Shown piece by piece: positions 27,207-36,294 of a stretch of DNA of 64,000 nt (positions within the stretch are counted from its first letter, which is position 1; every line of letters starts with the position of its first letter). The notes beneath the pieces were generated by a model. It was not told where the DNA came from, made no database searches, and saw only the letters and a program-made list of their open reading frames with translations. The DNA is from Leptospiraceae bacterium (GTDB lineage Bacteria; Spirochaetota; Leptospiria; Leptospirales; Leptonemataceae), in NCBI GenBank assembly GCA_025059995.1, contig JANXCF010000002.1, positions 372,001 to 436,000 of the forward strand, written 5' to 3'. The position numbers and the translations under genes were made by a program.

Positions 27207-28442
27207 ATGATAAGCACATTTCCCATCAATAAGTTTCAGGACATCCCACTACCAGAGAAAGGTTCGAAGGTTATAGTTGCTATGTCGGGTGGGGTTGATA
27301 GTGCTGTTTCTGCCTTACTTTTGAAGGAATTAGGTTTTGATGTGATTGGTGTGAATTTACGAGTTTGGGAATATGAAGAAGAAACTTGTCATTCGCACAA
27401 AAAGTCATGTTGCACTCCTAAAGATGTTTACGATGCAAAAGAAGTCGGTATGATTTTAGGTATTCCCTTCTATGTCATCAAAATGGAAAAAGTCTTCAAA
27501 GAAAAAGTGATAGATCGATTTGTATTGGACTATCAAAAAGCAAGGACACCGAATCCTTGTGTAGATTGCAATTCTTTTGTTAAGTTTGGAGCTCTTTGGG
27601 AAAAAGCCAAATCCTTGGGGATTTCCTACATAGCAACAGGGCACTATGCAAAAGTCTATCAAACACCTCATGGGCGTTTTACCATACAAGATGCCGTAGA
27701 TAAAAATAAGAATCAGGCTTATTATCTATATGGTGTTTCCCAAGACTCACTGAAGCACACGATCTTTCCTCTGGGGAATTTTACCAAAAGTGAAGTTCGA
27801 GAGATTGCAAAAAAATACCGATTACCGGTTGCACAAAAATCAGAATCTCAAGAAATCTGCTTCATACCAGAAAATGACTATCGAAAATTTTTAGAAAAGC
27901 AGGGTATTGAATGGACTCCTGGGTTTTTTCGTGATGTTCACGGACGGATTTTAGGAAAGCACAAAGGAAAAGAACACTTCACCATCGGGCAAAGGAAAGG
28001 TTTAGGTATTTCTTGGAAAGAACCATTATATGTGATAGATATCTTAGAAAACGGAGATGTCATTTTGGGCTCAAGAAGGGAGCTCTATTTTCGCTCCTTT
28101 GAAGTAGAACAAGTGAATTTTCTTTATTACTCTGAACGTGAGTTTTCTAAGAGTTTTAGCGAAAAAGAACTACTTTGCAGGGTTCAAATTCGTTATCGAA
28201 GTAGCCCTCAAAGAGCTTATGTTCGATACTTGGGGTTTGATGAAACCATTTCTTGGAATGGAAAACCTAAAGGACATAAGCTCAAGGTAGAGTTAGAAAC
28301 ACCTATCCCTGCGGTAACTCCCGGACAAAGTGCCGTTTTTTATCCTCACGAAACGATACAACCTTCCGACATCCTTCTTATGGGAGGTGTGATTTCTAAA
28401 GAAAACTTAATACATGAATATAAACAAGATATAAATTTATAA
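27207..28442 (+). CDS. mnmA: tRNA-specific 2-thiouridylase MnmA
   Basis: Installs sulfur on the wobble uridine (s2U34) of tRNAs for Lys, Glu and Gln. The protein is 411 residues from the ATG at 27207. The ATP-pyrophosphatase loop SGGVDS is at 27-32. The catalytic cysteines are Cys121 (NPCVDCNSFVKF) and Cys218 (SQEICF), matching the two essential cysteines of E. coli MnmA; Cys118 is extra. A SCCTPKDVYDA segment near 67-77 is typical of one branch of the family. Later conserved parts are TIGQRKGLG and the C-terminal TPGQSAVFY. The open frame extends seven codons upstream to a TTG, with no ribosome site. It is divergent from the OmpA-like gene. Confidence 0.95.
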   Translation: MISTFPINKFQDIPLPEKGSKVIVAMSGGVDSAVSALLLKELGFDVIGVNLRVWEYEEETCHSHKKSCCTPKDVYDAKEVGMILGIPFYVIKMEKVFKEKVIDRFVLDYQKARTPNPCVDCNSFVKFGALWEKAKSLGISYIATGHYAKVYQTPHGRFTIQDAVDKNKNQAYYLYGVSQDSLKHTIFPLGNFTKSEVREIAKKYRLPVAQKSESQEICFIPENDYRKFLEKQGIEWTPGFFRDVHGRILGKHKGKEHFTIGQRKGLGISWKEPLYVIDILENGDVILGSRRELYFRSFEVEQVNFLYYSEREFSKSFSEKELLCRVQIRYRSSPQRAYVRYLGFDETISWNGKPKGHKLKVELETPIPAVTPGQSAVFYPHETIQPSDILLMGGVISKENLIHEYKQDINL

Positions 28443-28590
28443 ATTTTTTTTATAAAGTTTCTAAAATGTACAAAACATTGTTTAAATTTTCGAAACATGG
28501 AAAATTATACTCAAACTTATATTTCCATGGTCCTCAAATATCAAATCAAAATTCTCATAAAAGCGAACAAAACATTATAAATTCTTGCCA

Positions 28591-28621
28591 TTAAAAAAAG
28601 CTCAAATTACAAATTGAGCTT
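28591..28621 (-). terminator. Rho-independent terminator overlapping the GH31 stop codon
   Basis: On the minus strand an 8-base perfect stem AAGCTCAA / TTGAGCTT with an 8-base loop is followed by seven Ts (28593-28599). The hairpin is built from the last codons of the glucosidase gene, and its TGA stop (28602-28604) sits in the 3' arm, so terminator and coding sequence share bases. Confidence 0.75.
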
Positions 28622-30932
28622 CCCAGTTTTCCAAAAGAGGTAATTCGAATTCCGAAACAGAGAAATTGCGATCTTCGTTCTCTAAATGTCGGACAACACA
28701 GCTCTTTTTCTTTTTGTTGTAGATCATGGTCGTATAAGAGAGAGGCAAGCGCAGCTTGAGAACTTCACCTTGAGGTTGATGTGTGGAGTTCAAGATTTCG
28801 TATTTCAGTAGGATGTTGTTGTTATTTTCTCTTTTTCCCTCAATCTTTGCTAAAAAGTGCTTAGATTTGTATTGATTGGAAATTCCGTCATCTATGTAAA
28901 CAAAACCTTCGATTTTAGCATCAGGATAGATTTCAAAAATCAAATTGCTTTGTAGAGTTTCTTCGGTATTTTTTCTGGGTATAGCCATCGGAATGGCACT
29001 TCCAGCTCGAATGAACAAGGGATAATATCCTCTCTGAACGGGGAAATTTAACCAACGATTTCCGTGGTAGATCTTAGCACTTTCAAACTCAAACCAATTG
29101 CCAGGAGGCAAATAAACATTGATATTTGATATACTTGGTAACAAAACTGGACATGCTAAAAGATTATTTCCCAAGAAAAATTGGTTTTTTAGGTTTTCGT
29201 CTTCTTCTGAAAGTTCTCCATGTTCGTAAAAAATAGGTCTTACGATAGGTTTTCCTTTTTGGTGGGCTTCATAAAAAAGATAGTATAGATAAAACAAGAG
29301 CTGGTATCTTCTTCGAATGTGCTTTTTGACTCGTTGTAGTGTTGCGTTCGGAAACTTCCACGGTTCTTGGGAATAAGAAAATAAAACCGTGTGATTTCGA
29401 AAAAAAGGAAGCAAAGAGCCTAATTCCACCCAGCGTTCAAAAAGTTCAGGATTTCGAAAGAATTTAAAGATTGAAAGGACTCCTTTTCGTGGAGCTCCAA
29501 ACCCTCCAATATCAGCTCCAACATAATAAACCCCTGACAAAGTAAGATTCATCACCATGTATAAGTTTTCTCTGAGATGTTCCCAGGAAGTGTGGTTGTC
29601 TCCAGTCCACAAAAAAGCCCATTTGTGAATTCCTATAGTTCCTGATCTAGTCAAAATAAAAGGACGATTTTCGGGGTTATGTTCTTCGAAAGCCTTGAAT
29701 GTCGTTTCTGCCTCGAAGTTTGCGTATTGATTTCGGTATCGCAAGTGGGATCCAAGTTTATGGGAAAGGGATTCTTTTAATGGTTCAATCGTAGTACCTA
29801 ATTTCAGGACAGGTTCGTTCATATCATTCCAAATGCCTGCCATCCCGAGTTCTAAATGATCTTTGAGTCGTTGTTTCCACCATTCTCTTGCTTTCTCGTC
29901 AGTAAAATCCACCAGGTGAACATTCCCAGCCCATAGCTTTGCTTGATAATAAGATTGTTCTGATTTACAGAAATAATCATTTTTTGTGCTTTCTTGATAT
30001 AATGGATTTTGAGGATCAATGGCAATTCCGGGATTAGTGATGGCAACAAGCCTGATTCCTTTTTGTTTTAAAGTCTCGATCATAGTTTTTGGATCAGGGA
30101 AGCGTTTTTTATTCCATGTAAACACTCGATATCGATCCATATGATGGATATCTAAATAAATGGCATCTAAGGGAACCTCATGTTTTTGAGCTTCTTGGGC
30201 AACTTCGAGAACCTTCTTTTGGGTTTTGTAGGACCATCGAGATTGATGATACCCTAATGCCCATATGGGTGGCAAGAATGGCTGACCCAAGAGCTTCATC
30301 ATGTTCGTGAGGATTTCTTCAGGTGTTCCAATCAGAATCAAAAAGTCTATGATTTCTGTTTCTCGTTTGTGGTAGTAGGAAACTAAGATCTCGTATTTTA
30401 TAGGATGATGCTGTTGAGAATTGATGACAATTTCTAAAGGATATGGTGTGTAGAATAAAACCGCAAAATGCTTTTGGGAAAACTTTCTACGAAAAAAAAG
30501 AACAGGAAAAGATGCATAAGGTTGATTCTTGAGTAAATAAAACATTGTATCGATGTTTCTTAAAATGTATCTTCCATTTTTGTGGATGTAATTTCCGTTG
30601 ATAGCCCCCATTCCGTAAATATTTACTTCGTCATATAGCGAAAATTGAAGAAATTGTTCTTCTTCATTTTTGATTATCCCCATTAAAAGGGTTTTATTTT
30701 CAATATCGATTCGAATGTTTCTTGTAGGAGGATCATACATAAACAAAAAAGATTTCTTTTTTGCTGTGATTTTTCCTTCAGCGTCCTTAAAAACAGGGAT
30801 TTCAGTTTCTTTACTCAAGATGGGGGTTGACTCTAAGTTTTCTCTTCCAAAAAAAGAGAATCGATAGACTTGTTTTTCGTAGTTGTGTATCTGTATGATT
30901 TTTTTGAAATTCTCTTGATGCTCCCTATTCAT
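28602..30932 (-). CDS. Glycoside hydrolase family 31 (alpha-glucosidase-like)
   Basis: A 776-residue cytoplasmic-type GH31 enzyme that probably releases glucose or a related sugar from alpha-glycosides. The catalytic nucleophile is Asp370 in GIWNDMNEP. The acid/base is Asp445 in WTGDN, preceded by RPFILTRSG. PPIWALGYHQSRWSY (222-236) opens the barrel, and ADIGGF follows the active site. Beta-sandwich domains flank the barrel, as usual. No signal peptide is visible. Substrate range (maltose, isomaltose, sulfoquinovoside, xyloside) cannot be settled; the QQRW signature of sulfoquinovosidases is not seen. It ends inside its own terminator and is divergent from a hypothetical gene 20 bases away. 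Confidence 0.9.
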   Translation of the reverse strand: MNREHQENFKKIIQIHNYEKQVYRFSFFGRENLESTPILSKETEIPVFKDAEGKITAKKKSFLFMYDPPTRNIRIDIENKTLLMGIIKNEEEQFLQFSLYDEVNIYGMGAINGNYIHKNGRYILRNIDTMFYLLKNQPYASFPVLFFRRKFSQKHFAVLFYTPYPLEIVINSQQHHPIKYEILVSYYHKRETEIIDFLILIGTPEEILTNMMKLLGQPFLPPIWALGYHQSRWSYKTQKKVLEVAQEAQKHEVPLDAIYLDIHHMDRYRVFTWNKKRFPDPKTMIETLKQKGIRLVAITNPGIAIDPQNPLYQESTKNDYFCKSEQSYYQAKLWAGNVHLVDFTDEKAREWWKQRLKDHLELGMAGIWNDMNEPVLKLGTTIEPLKESLSHKLGSHLRYRNQYANFEAETTFKAFEEHNPENRPFILTRSGTIGIHKWAFLWTGDNHTSWEHLRENLYMVMNLTLSGVYYVGADIGGFGAPRKGVLSIFKFFRNPELFERWVELGSLLPFFRNHTVLFSYSQEPWKFPNATLQRVKKHIRRRYQLLFYLYYLFYEAHQKGKPIVRPIFYEHGELSEEDENLKNQFFLGNNLLACPVLLPSISNINVYLPPGNWFEFESAKIYHGNRWLNFPVQRGYYPLFIRAGSAIPMAIPRKNTEETLQSNLIFEIYPDAKIEGFVYIDDGISNQYKSKHFLAKIEGKRENNNNILLKYEILNSTHQPQGEVLKLRLPLSYTTMIYNKKKKSCVVRHLENEDRNFSVSEFELPLLENWEAQFVI

Positions 30933-30952
30933 AAAAAAAATTTCGAACCATC

Positions 30953-31705
30953 ATGTTTTTTGTAAATCGAATTCTATTGATAGCTCTCGGTTTTTTTTTG
31001 TTGTATATAAACTTTTTCCCCATTCACTATTTTAAGCCAAAAGAAAGAGTATATCATCACCTCAGTGAAGTAATTCAAGACTTTTCTTTAGAGAGTTTGC
31101 CTGTCTTTCGAATTCATCAAGATTCTGATTATTGTTTGATGGTATTTTCTTTTTCTTCTGAGTTCCCAGATTTTCCCTGTGTGATTTATTTTCGAAGTGA
31201 GATTTGGTCAAAAGATTTTAAAAAAAACTTAGACTTTTTGTATTGGATTTCGGATTTTTTGGTAAAACAAAAAAAAAGAGTTATTCTCTATACAGAAAAT
31301 GACTTCCACCATTATGGTTTTTTCGTTGCAGGTTTTTTCCCAGAGGTTGAAGTCCTTATCATCAATGGCAGTTTTTATCAAGAATTACCTTGGATTTGGA
31401 AAGTTTTTGAACCAAGGATTTGTCAGGTCATAAACCCTGATCGTTGTATAAAATACAAGTTGTATAAATTTGTATTCAGAGAAGAATTCTTAAAACAAAT
31501 ACGCTCTCCGGTCTTTTGGTATTTATCAAAAGAAGAACTTCTACATTCTAATGAGAACATTAAAAAATCACTTGATGTTTTCCATCAATTAGGTGAAACT
31601 CCCTCTTTTAAGACAAAAAAACGAATTTTTATGTCAAACTCGAGTAAAAAAGAAGAAATTTTTGATTTGATTCAAAATCAACTCGCAATTTATATAGTTC
31701 ATTAG
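30953..31705 (+). CDS. Hypothetical membrane-anchored protein
   Basis: A 250-residue protein with an N-terminal transmembrane or signal-anchor helix (ILLIALGFFLLYINFF) followed by a mixed alpha/beta domain of about 220 residues. Strands such as YCLMVFSF, FPCVIYF, RVILYTEN and EVLIINGSFY alternate with helices, suggesting a Rossmann-like or alpha/beta-hydrolase-like core. No nucleophile elbow (GxSxG) or other catalytic motif is visible, so I give no function. Transcription is divergent from the GH31 gene across 20 bases, so the promoters must overlap coding sequence. A weak hairpin with a T-rich tail follows the gene. Confidence 0.55.
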   Translation: MFFVNRILLIALGFFLLYINFFPIHYFKPKERVYHHLSEVIQDFSLESLPVFRIHQDSDYCLMVFSFSSEFPDFPCVIYFRSEIWSKDFKKNLDFLYWISDFLVKQKKRVILYTENDFHHYGFFVAGFFPEVEVLIINGSFYQELPWIWKVFEPRICQVINPDRCIKYKLYKFVFREEFLKQIRSPVFWYLSKEELLHSNENIKKSLDVFHQLGETPSFKTKKRIFMSNSSKKEEIFDLIQNQLAIYIVH

Positions 31706-31737
31706 AGAAGAATATAATATCAAATTTATCATAAAAA

Positions 31738-31800
31738 AAGAGTAGAAAAAAGAAAGGATTTCGTTTATATGTTTTTTGGCAAAACTCTTGTTTTTTATTT
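31738..31800 (+). terminator. Weak candidate terminator
   Basis: AAGAGT (31738-31743) can pair with ACTCTT (31784-31789), with an inner A6/T6 pairing, followed by GTTTTTTATTT. The loop is long and the stem AT-rich. It would separate the hypothetical gene from the receiver/DUF1577 pair. Confidence 0.28.
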
Positions 31801-31824
31801 CTATAAAATCTATGAGGGTAAAAA

Positions 31825-32175
31825 ATGCAGTGCCATAATAAGGTACTTATTGTTTCCAACGATTATGACATCATCCAGATTTTAAGAGAAATTCTTTTGA
31901 CAAAAAACCTTCATATAGACATATCATCAACGTTGACAAAAATTTCCAATGATTATTGTTTGATCATCATAGGTCCGGATATGGCTCAGGATGAAGTTAT
32001 TGAGTATTTGAGGGGTTTGAGAGGGATACTACCGAACTTTTTATTCTTAGAAAATGAAAATTCCTTCAATTTAGAATATGTTTCTTGCAAATGCAAACGA
32101 TTGGCACTTCCTATGGAAATTTTTTACCTCGAAGATTATGTGGATTCCCTATTAGCATTGCATCATTATAGCTAA
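31825..32175 (+). CDS. Degenerate response-regulator receiver-like protein
   Basis: A 116-residue protein with the alternating beta/alpha layout of a CheY-like receiver: KVLIVSNDYDIIQILREIL at the N-terminus supplies the first strand and acidic pocket (Asp13, Asp15). The third strand ends CLIIIGPDM, where Gly50 stands in the usual phosphoacceptor position and the nearest Asp is 52. The usual KP before the last helix is LP (LALP). It therefore probably cannot be phosphorylated in the normal way, and may bind a partner constitutively. GAGGGT precedes the ATG. The next gene starts directly after its stop (TAAATG), so the two are coupled. Confidence 0.6.
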   Translation: MQCHNKVLIVSNDYDIIQILREILLTKNLHIDISSTLTKISNDYCLIIIGPDMAQDEVIEYLRGLRGILPNFLFLENENSFNLEYVSCKCKRLALPMEIFYLEDYVDSLLALHHYS

Positions 32176-33318
32176 ATGGCAATCAAGTCTGATAGAAAAT
32201 TAGAATGGTTTCGTAATCCAAAAAAAATTCAACTTATCATAGAAAAACATTTACTGAATAAAAATATTTTTCTTAGAGTTTTAGATCAACCACCTGAATT
32301 AAAAATCTTAGAGATTTTACCTAATTCATTTAAACTCCATTCTGAGGTTGTTTTAGACAAAGAAAAAGAATACATTGCTTATAAAGTTTTGGGTAGATAC
32401 GTAGAGATACATTTTGAAGTTTTATCTCCTTATGCTGAAAAAGGGTTTTATGAAATCAATATCAAAGCCATCGGAATTTCCCTTACAGAAAGAGAAAATG
32501 TTCGTATCCCTATTAAAAATAATGAAATTTATTTAACCAATTTTTTGGCAAGTAAGCATATCATTGACTCAAATACAAAGGTTATTCCCACGACCATCAA
32601 AATTGGTTTTTCGGAATTGGAAAACCAAATCAAACAATTATATGATTTTGTTAAAGTAGAGTCGTTTGAAAACTATGATTACCTTTTGGATTTGGTAAAA
32701 AAAACAGGAAAAATCATTTTTATTCCCAATACTAACAATAACAACTCTTTCTCTTTGGAGCATCAAGAGGTTCTGAATTTAAAAGAAATCTTTCATTCGG
32801 AATTAAACGAAGTAATTTATCGTTATCGAAAGGAGCAAGTGAAAAGTGAAATCGTAGCTCCTTTTTATTACCAAACTCATGATCGAAATTACATACCCAT
32901 AGGTTATATACAAATTCGTAGCAAGCAAAAAGAACTAACTTGGGATGATGTAGAAAAAATCAAGTCTTGGAATCAGGAGCTGATAAGTCGATTACAACAA
33001 ATCAACACCATACCTATTCAAGAAAAAGAAGAAGTATTGAATATCTCTCGAAACGGTTTTCGAACAAAAATAAAACACTTAAAGCTCATAAACTACCTTT
33101 TAAGACAGTCCGGTTTTTCTTGTGATATTGTTTTTAAAGGTCACAATCCTATTAGCATATACTCTGAAATTCGCTCCAGCGTTCGAGATGATAATGGCAT
33201 CTTGTATATTGGTGCAAAGATCATAGAGTTCAAAAATAAAGAGCAGAAAGAACTTTACGAACAAATCCTAAAAGCATATGAAAAACGATATGCTATTTCT
33301 CAATCCAAAGAAAGTTAA
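32176..33318 (+). CDS. DUF1577/PilZ-like protein, possible cyclic di-GMP effector
   Basis: A 380-residue soluble protein resembling the Leptospira-restricted DUF1577 family, recognised from memory and not searched. Arg106-x3-Arg110 (RENVR) precedes a strand-rich segment, and Asn289 begins NISRNG, the (D/N)xSxxG motif of PilZ domains, followed by a PilZ-like strand series ending ILYIGAKIIEF. In ordinary PilZ domains these two motifs sit 20-30 residues apart; here about 180 separate them, so any cyclic di-GMP site would be split or from two domains. The middle (140-280) is mixed and unassigned. It follows the degenerate receiver with no gap and overlaps the endonuclease gene by 41 bases. Confidence 0.62.
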   Translation: MAIKSDRKLEWFRNPKKIQLIIEKHLLNKNIFLRVLDQPPELKILEILPNSFKLHSEVVLDKEKEYIAYKVLGRYVEIHFEVLSPYAEKGFYEINIKAIGISLTERENVRIPIKNNEIYLTNFLASKHIIDSNTKVIPTTIKIGFSELENQIKQLYDFVKVESFENYDYLLDLVKKTGKIIFIPNTNNNNSFSLEHQEVLNLKEIFHSELNEVIYRYRKEQVKSEIVAPFYYQTHDRNYIPIGYIQIRSKQKELTWDDVEKIKSWNQELISRLQQINTIPIQEKEEVLNISRNGFRTKIKHLKLINYLLRQSGFSCDIVFKGHNPISIYSEIRSSVRDDNGILYIGAKIIEFKNKEQKELYEQILKAYEKRYAISQSKES

Positions 33319-34135
33319 AATTGTGTTTCTTTTTGCGATTTTATGGGCATTGTATCCGATTTATCCAGATACAGATGAAATTCTTTTTTTTCAACGCTTT
33401 GTTTTAGAAAAATATGACTTAAAACAAAACTACGGAAAAGGCTGTGAACTAAAGGATCCCAATGAGCAAAACTTTCGAGAGATGAAAAAGAAATTAAGAA
33501 TTCTATACATCAACCATTATCCTTATTCGTTTTATTGTCAGTGTAAAATTTTTTGGGATCCTCTGTCGAATAAACTTTATCCTGATCCTTCAAGTTGTGG
33601 ATATAGAAAAAAATCTCCCAAGGCTAAGGTTTTCATCAATTGGGAGCATGTTATGCCAGCATCGAGGATTGGTGGAAAACTTCCTTGTTGGAAGGAGCGC
33701 TTGTGCTTTGATAAAGACAAAGGTAAACCCTTTCGCGGACGAAAATGCTGCAATGAAATCGATCCTTGTTTTAATATCATGGAAGGGGATGTCCATAATT
33801 TGGTTCCAGAAATCTTTGAACTCAACAATGATCGAAAAAACTTTCGATTTGGATTGATACATGGCGAAAAAAGAGAATATGGTGAATGTGATTTTGAAGT
33901 GGATACAATTTATGATGTTGCTGAACCAATGGAGTCAATTCGTGGTGATATTGCGAGAGCATATCTATATATGTCTTGGTTTTATGGCATTCCATTAACA
34001 AACGAGGAGAAAAAACTCTTTTCTGAGTGGAATCTTCTTGATCCTCCTTCCGAAACAGAAATCAAGCTAAATAAACTAAAAGCAAGAATCCAAGGAAACG
34101 AAAACCCTTTTATTTCTTATTATAAAAAGCCCTAA
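33278..34135 (+). CDS. Endonuclease I family nuclease, secreted
   Basis: A nonspecific DNA/RNA endonuclease of the EndA/Vvn/Dns family, 285 residues. It has a signal peptide (hydrophobic core IVFLFAILWALYPIY), then the beta-beta-alpha-metal core: WEHVMPAS with the general base His124, DVHNLVPEIFELNNDR carrying the metal ligands, and a C-terminal RGDIARAYLYMSWFYG. Eight or more cysteines (CQC, CGYR, PCWKERLC, KCC, DPC) suit the disulfide-rich periplasmic fold. Two in-frame ATGs (33278, 33290) are possible. It overlaps the end of the DUF1577-like gene by 41 bases. Likely role: nutrient DNA scavenging or degradation of extracellular DNA. Confidence 0.9.
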   Translation: MKNDMLFLNPKKVKIVFLFAILWALYPIYPDTDEILFFQRFVLEKYDLKQNYGKGCELKDPNEQNFREMKKKLRILYINHYPYSFYCQCKIFWDPLSNKLYPDPSSCGYRKKSPKAKVFINWEHVMPASRIGGKLPCWKERLCFDKDKGKPFRGRKCCNEIDPCFNIMEGDVHNLVPEIFELNNDRKNFRFGLIHGEKREYGECDFEVDTIYDVAEPMESIRGDIARAYLYMSWFYGIPLTNEEKKLFSEWNLLDPPSETEIKLNKLKARIQGNENPFISYYKKP

Positions 34136-34203
34136 ATTGCATATTCAATCCAAACTACAAATCAGTTGACGTAGGTTTTTCTGTTTTTTTCGTAAAATTT
34201 AAG

Positions 34204-35688
34204 ATGCTCAAACCTTTTCTTTCTTTTTTAGGGAAACAGGAATTAAAGAAGATAATTTTGTTCGTTATTGTCTTGGGAATTTTTATTAGAGCTTTGTTAG
34301 TAGAAAATTCCTTTGGTCCTTTTGCTATTGATGATTACAACCATAATGTTATCCCTGCTTATGCAATGGCTTTGGGTATCCCTGAGCAAATTCCGAATTA
34401 CCGATCTCCCCTTTTTGTTTGGATATTGTCGAAGGTCTTTGATCTCGGTATGATGATAGGGATACAAGAGAAAGTTTCTTTATTGAAATTTATGCATTTT
34501 AGTTTAGGAGTCTTTTTTTTATTTTCTAATTTGGGTTTGTATTTGTATCTAAAAAGCAAAACAGCAGATCATAGTTTGATTTCTTTAACTTTGGTTATAT
34601 ATAATTTCCACTTCTTGTTGGTCTATATATCTACAAAAGCTTTCGGTGAGTTTTTTTCTATTGTTTTTTTTATGGCTGGTTTGGGAATGATAGAAATCTT
34701 TCATAAGAAAAATAAGTTTCTTTTTTTGCTCGGTATTTTTGTTTTGGGATTTTCTTCGTTTTTTCGTTATCAAAATGGAATTCTTTATATAAGCTATTTG
34801 GTTTATTGGTTTCTCTTTCGAGGAAAAGATAAAGTTTTGTACTTCATTAGTATGGGGCTTCTTTTGGTGGGACTTCAAGCTCTGATAGACATTCTTTTCG
34901 GACGATACCCTTTATCTACACTTCTAAATTATCTTGTAGTAAATCAAAATGTAAGTGAAGTTTACGGAAGAACAGGGTATCATACTTATGTGGTTTTGTT
35001 TTTGGGGCTCAGCTTATTTCCTTTGTCCTTGTTATTTTTGAGAAGCAAAGAAAAACTATTAATCCTCACGAAAGAACACGAAGTGATTTTATTTCTTTTT
35101 TTTGTTTTTTTATTCATACATAGTCTGATTCCTCATCAAGAAGAACGTTTCATGGCACCTATTATTCCTTTGTTCTTGATTTTACTTTCTCATCTTCTGT
35201 ATCTATATCAAGATGACGTTTGGGTGAATAAAATTTACTTTCCTTTTTTTGGTATTCTACACGGAGTACTTCTATTCATCGTGATAACAAACAATAATCA
35301 AGTTGGGTCATTTGTTCCTATTGCAAAAATATCAGATCAATTCCCATCAGCGAGAATTTATTATAAAGACGCTACTTTCGTTCGAAATCTCTACTTAACT
35401 CATTTCTTCGCTTTCCAAAAAGATATTGAGTTTATAGAAATAAAAAATTCAAATCAGACCCTTTCTGAATTAGTAAAAATCTCTCCGAAAACTCACGTAG
35501 TATTTTTAACGAATAATGAAGAACTAAAAAACGAATGGAATTTAGAAAAAGCTAACATACCTTATGATTGTAGTGATTGGATCAAAGAAACCTCATTGGT
35601 TGATGAAGTTTTATTTCGGCTCAATCCAAAGATAAACTTCAAAAGAGCTCCTTCTTTTTATTTTTATTGTGAGAAAAAATTACATTGA
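34204..35688 (+). CDS. GT-C glycosyltransferase, GT22/PIG-B-like mannosyltransferase family
   Basis: A 494-residue polytopic membrane protein with around ten hydrophobic helices. The GT-C pattern is visible: an acidic motif in the first lumenal or periplasmic loop (FAIDDYNHN), NYRSPLF at about 65-71, FRYQNG, and HQEERFMAPIIP near 315. That set resembles GT22 (ALG/PIG-type) enzymes, which use a polyprenyl-phosphate sugar. The donor and acceptor are unknown; a role in envelope polysaccharide or glycolipid assembly is inferred. The soluble C-terminal part (from about 395) is periplasmic by topology. The stop lies inside the convergent pth gene (9-base overlap). Confidence 0.68.
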   Translation: MLKPFLSFLGKQELKKIILFVIVLGIFIRALLVENSFGPFAIDDYNHNVIPAYAMALGIPEQIPNYRSPLFVWILSKVFDLGMMIGIQEKVSLLKFMHFSLGVFFLFSNLGLYLYLKSKTADHSLISLTLVIYNFHFLLVYISTKAFGEFFSIVFFMAGLGMIEIFHKKNKFLFLLGIFVLGFSSFFRYQNGILYISYLVYWFLFRGKDKVLYFISMGLLLVGLQALIDILFGRYPLSTLLNYLVVNQNVSEVYGRTGYHTYVVLFLGLSLFPLSLLFLRSKEKLLILTKEHEVILFLFFVFLFIHSLIPHQEERFMAPIIPLFLILLSHLLYLYQDDVWVNKIYFPFFGILHGVLLFIVITNNNQVGSFVPIAKISDQFPSARIYYKDATFVRNLYLTHFFAFQKDIEFIEIKNSNQTLSELVKISPKTHVVFLTNNEELKNEWNLEKANIPYDCSDWIKETSLVDEVLFRLNPKINFKRAPSFYFYCEKKLH

Positions 35689-36234
35689 AGAAATGCTGAT
35701 TTTTTTTATAAATTTTTCTAATAATTCCTTTACTTTTTGATAGATGATTGGGAAATCCTTTTGTTCGTCTGTAGTGAAGGGAGATAGTAAATAATCAGCA
35801 ACGGAAATACTTGGATCATGAGGTCTTCCAACACCAATCCGAATACGATTAAATTTATCACCACATTTTTGGATGATGTCCCTTAAACCGTTGTGTCCTC
35901 TGTGTCCGCCGCCTTCCTTCCATCGAACTTCTCGAAAAGGAAGTTCAATCTCATCATGAAGCACCAGCACTCTATCCAAAGGAAGGTTTTCTTCTTTGAT
36001 ACATTTACAGACGGCATTGCCAGATAAGTTCATATAGGTTTGGGGTTTTAGGAATTGGATTTGGGCCTCATGAAGATTTGCCTCAAAGTAGTGTCCAAGG
36101 TATTTTTCTTTCCATACGGCATGAGGGAAGAGCTCGTTTATCCACATGTCTAAGAAAATAAATCCTGCGTTGTGCCTTGTGAGTTTGTATTGAATGCCTG
36201 GGTTTCCTAAGCCAACAATCAAAAATTGATTCAT
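35680..36234 (-). CDS. pth: Peptidyl-tRNA hydrolase
   Basis: Frees tRNA from prematurely released peptidyl-tRNA. The protein is 184 residues, the normal length. GLGNPG is at 8-13, the catalytic His21 is in TRHNAGF, KPQTYMNLSG supplies the conserved Asn, VLHDEIELP the Asp, and GGGHRGHNGLRDI binds the tRNA end. The start ATG has no obvious ribosome site. The gene stands alone, converging on the glycosyltransferase gene with which it shares nine bases. A divergent hypothetical gene lies 60 bases upstream. Confidence 0.96.
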   Translation of the reverse strand: MNQFLIVGLGNPGIQYKLTRHNAGFIFLDMWINELFPHAVWKEKYLGHYFEANLHEAQIQFLKPQTYMNLSGNAVCKCIKEENLPLDRVLVLHDEIELPFREVRWKEGGGHRGHNGLRDIIQKCGDKFNRIRIGVGRPHDPSISVADYLLSPFTTDEQKDFPIIYQKVKELLEKFIKKISISSM

Positions 36235-36294
36235 GATAGAAATCAGAATTCTTGGTTGTAATTAACTGAAAAGACAAAATTATCGACGGTTTGT

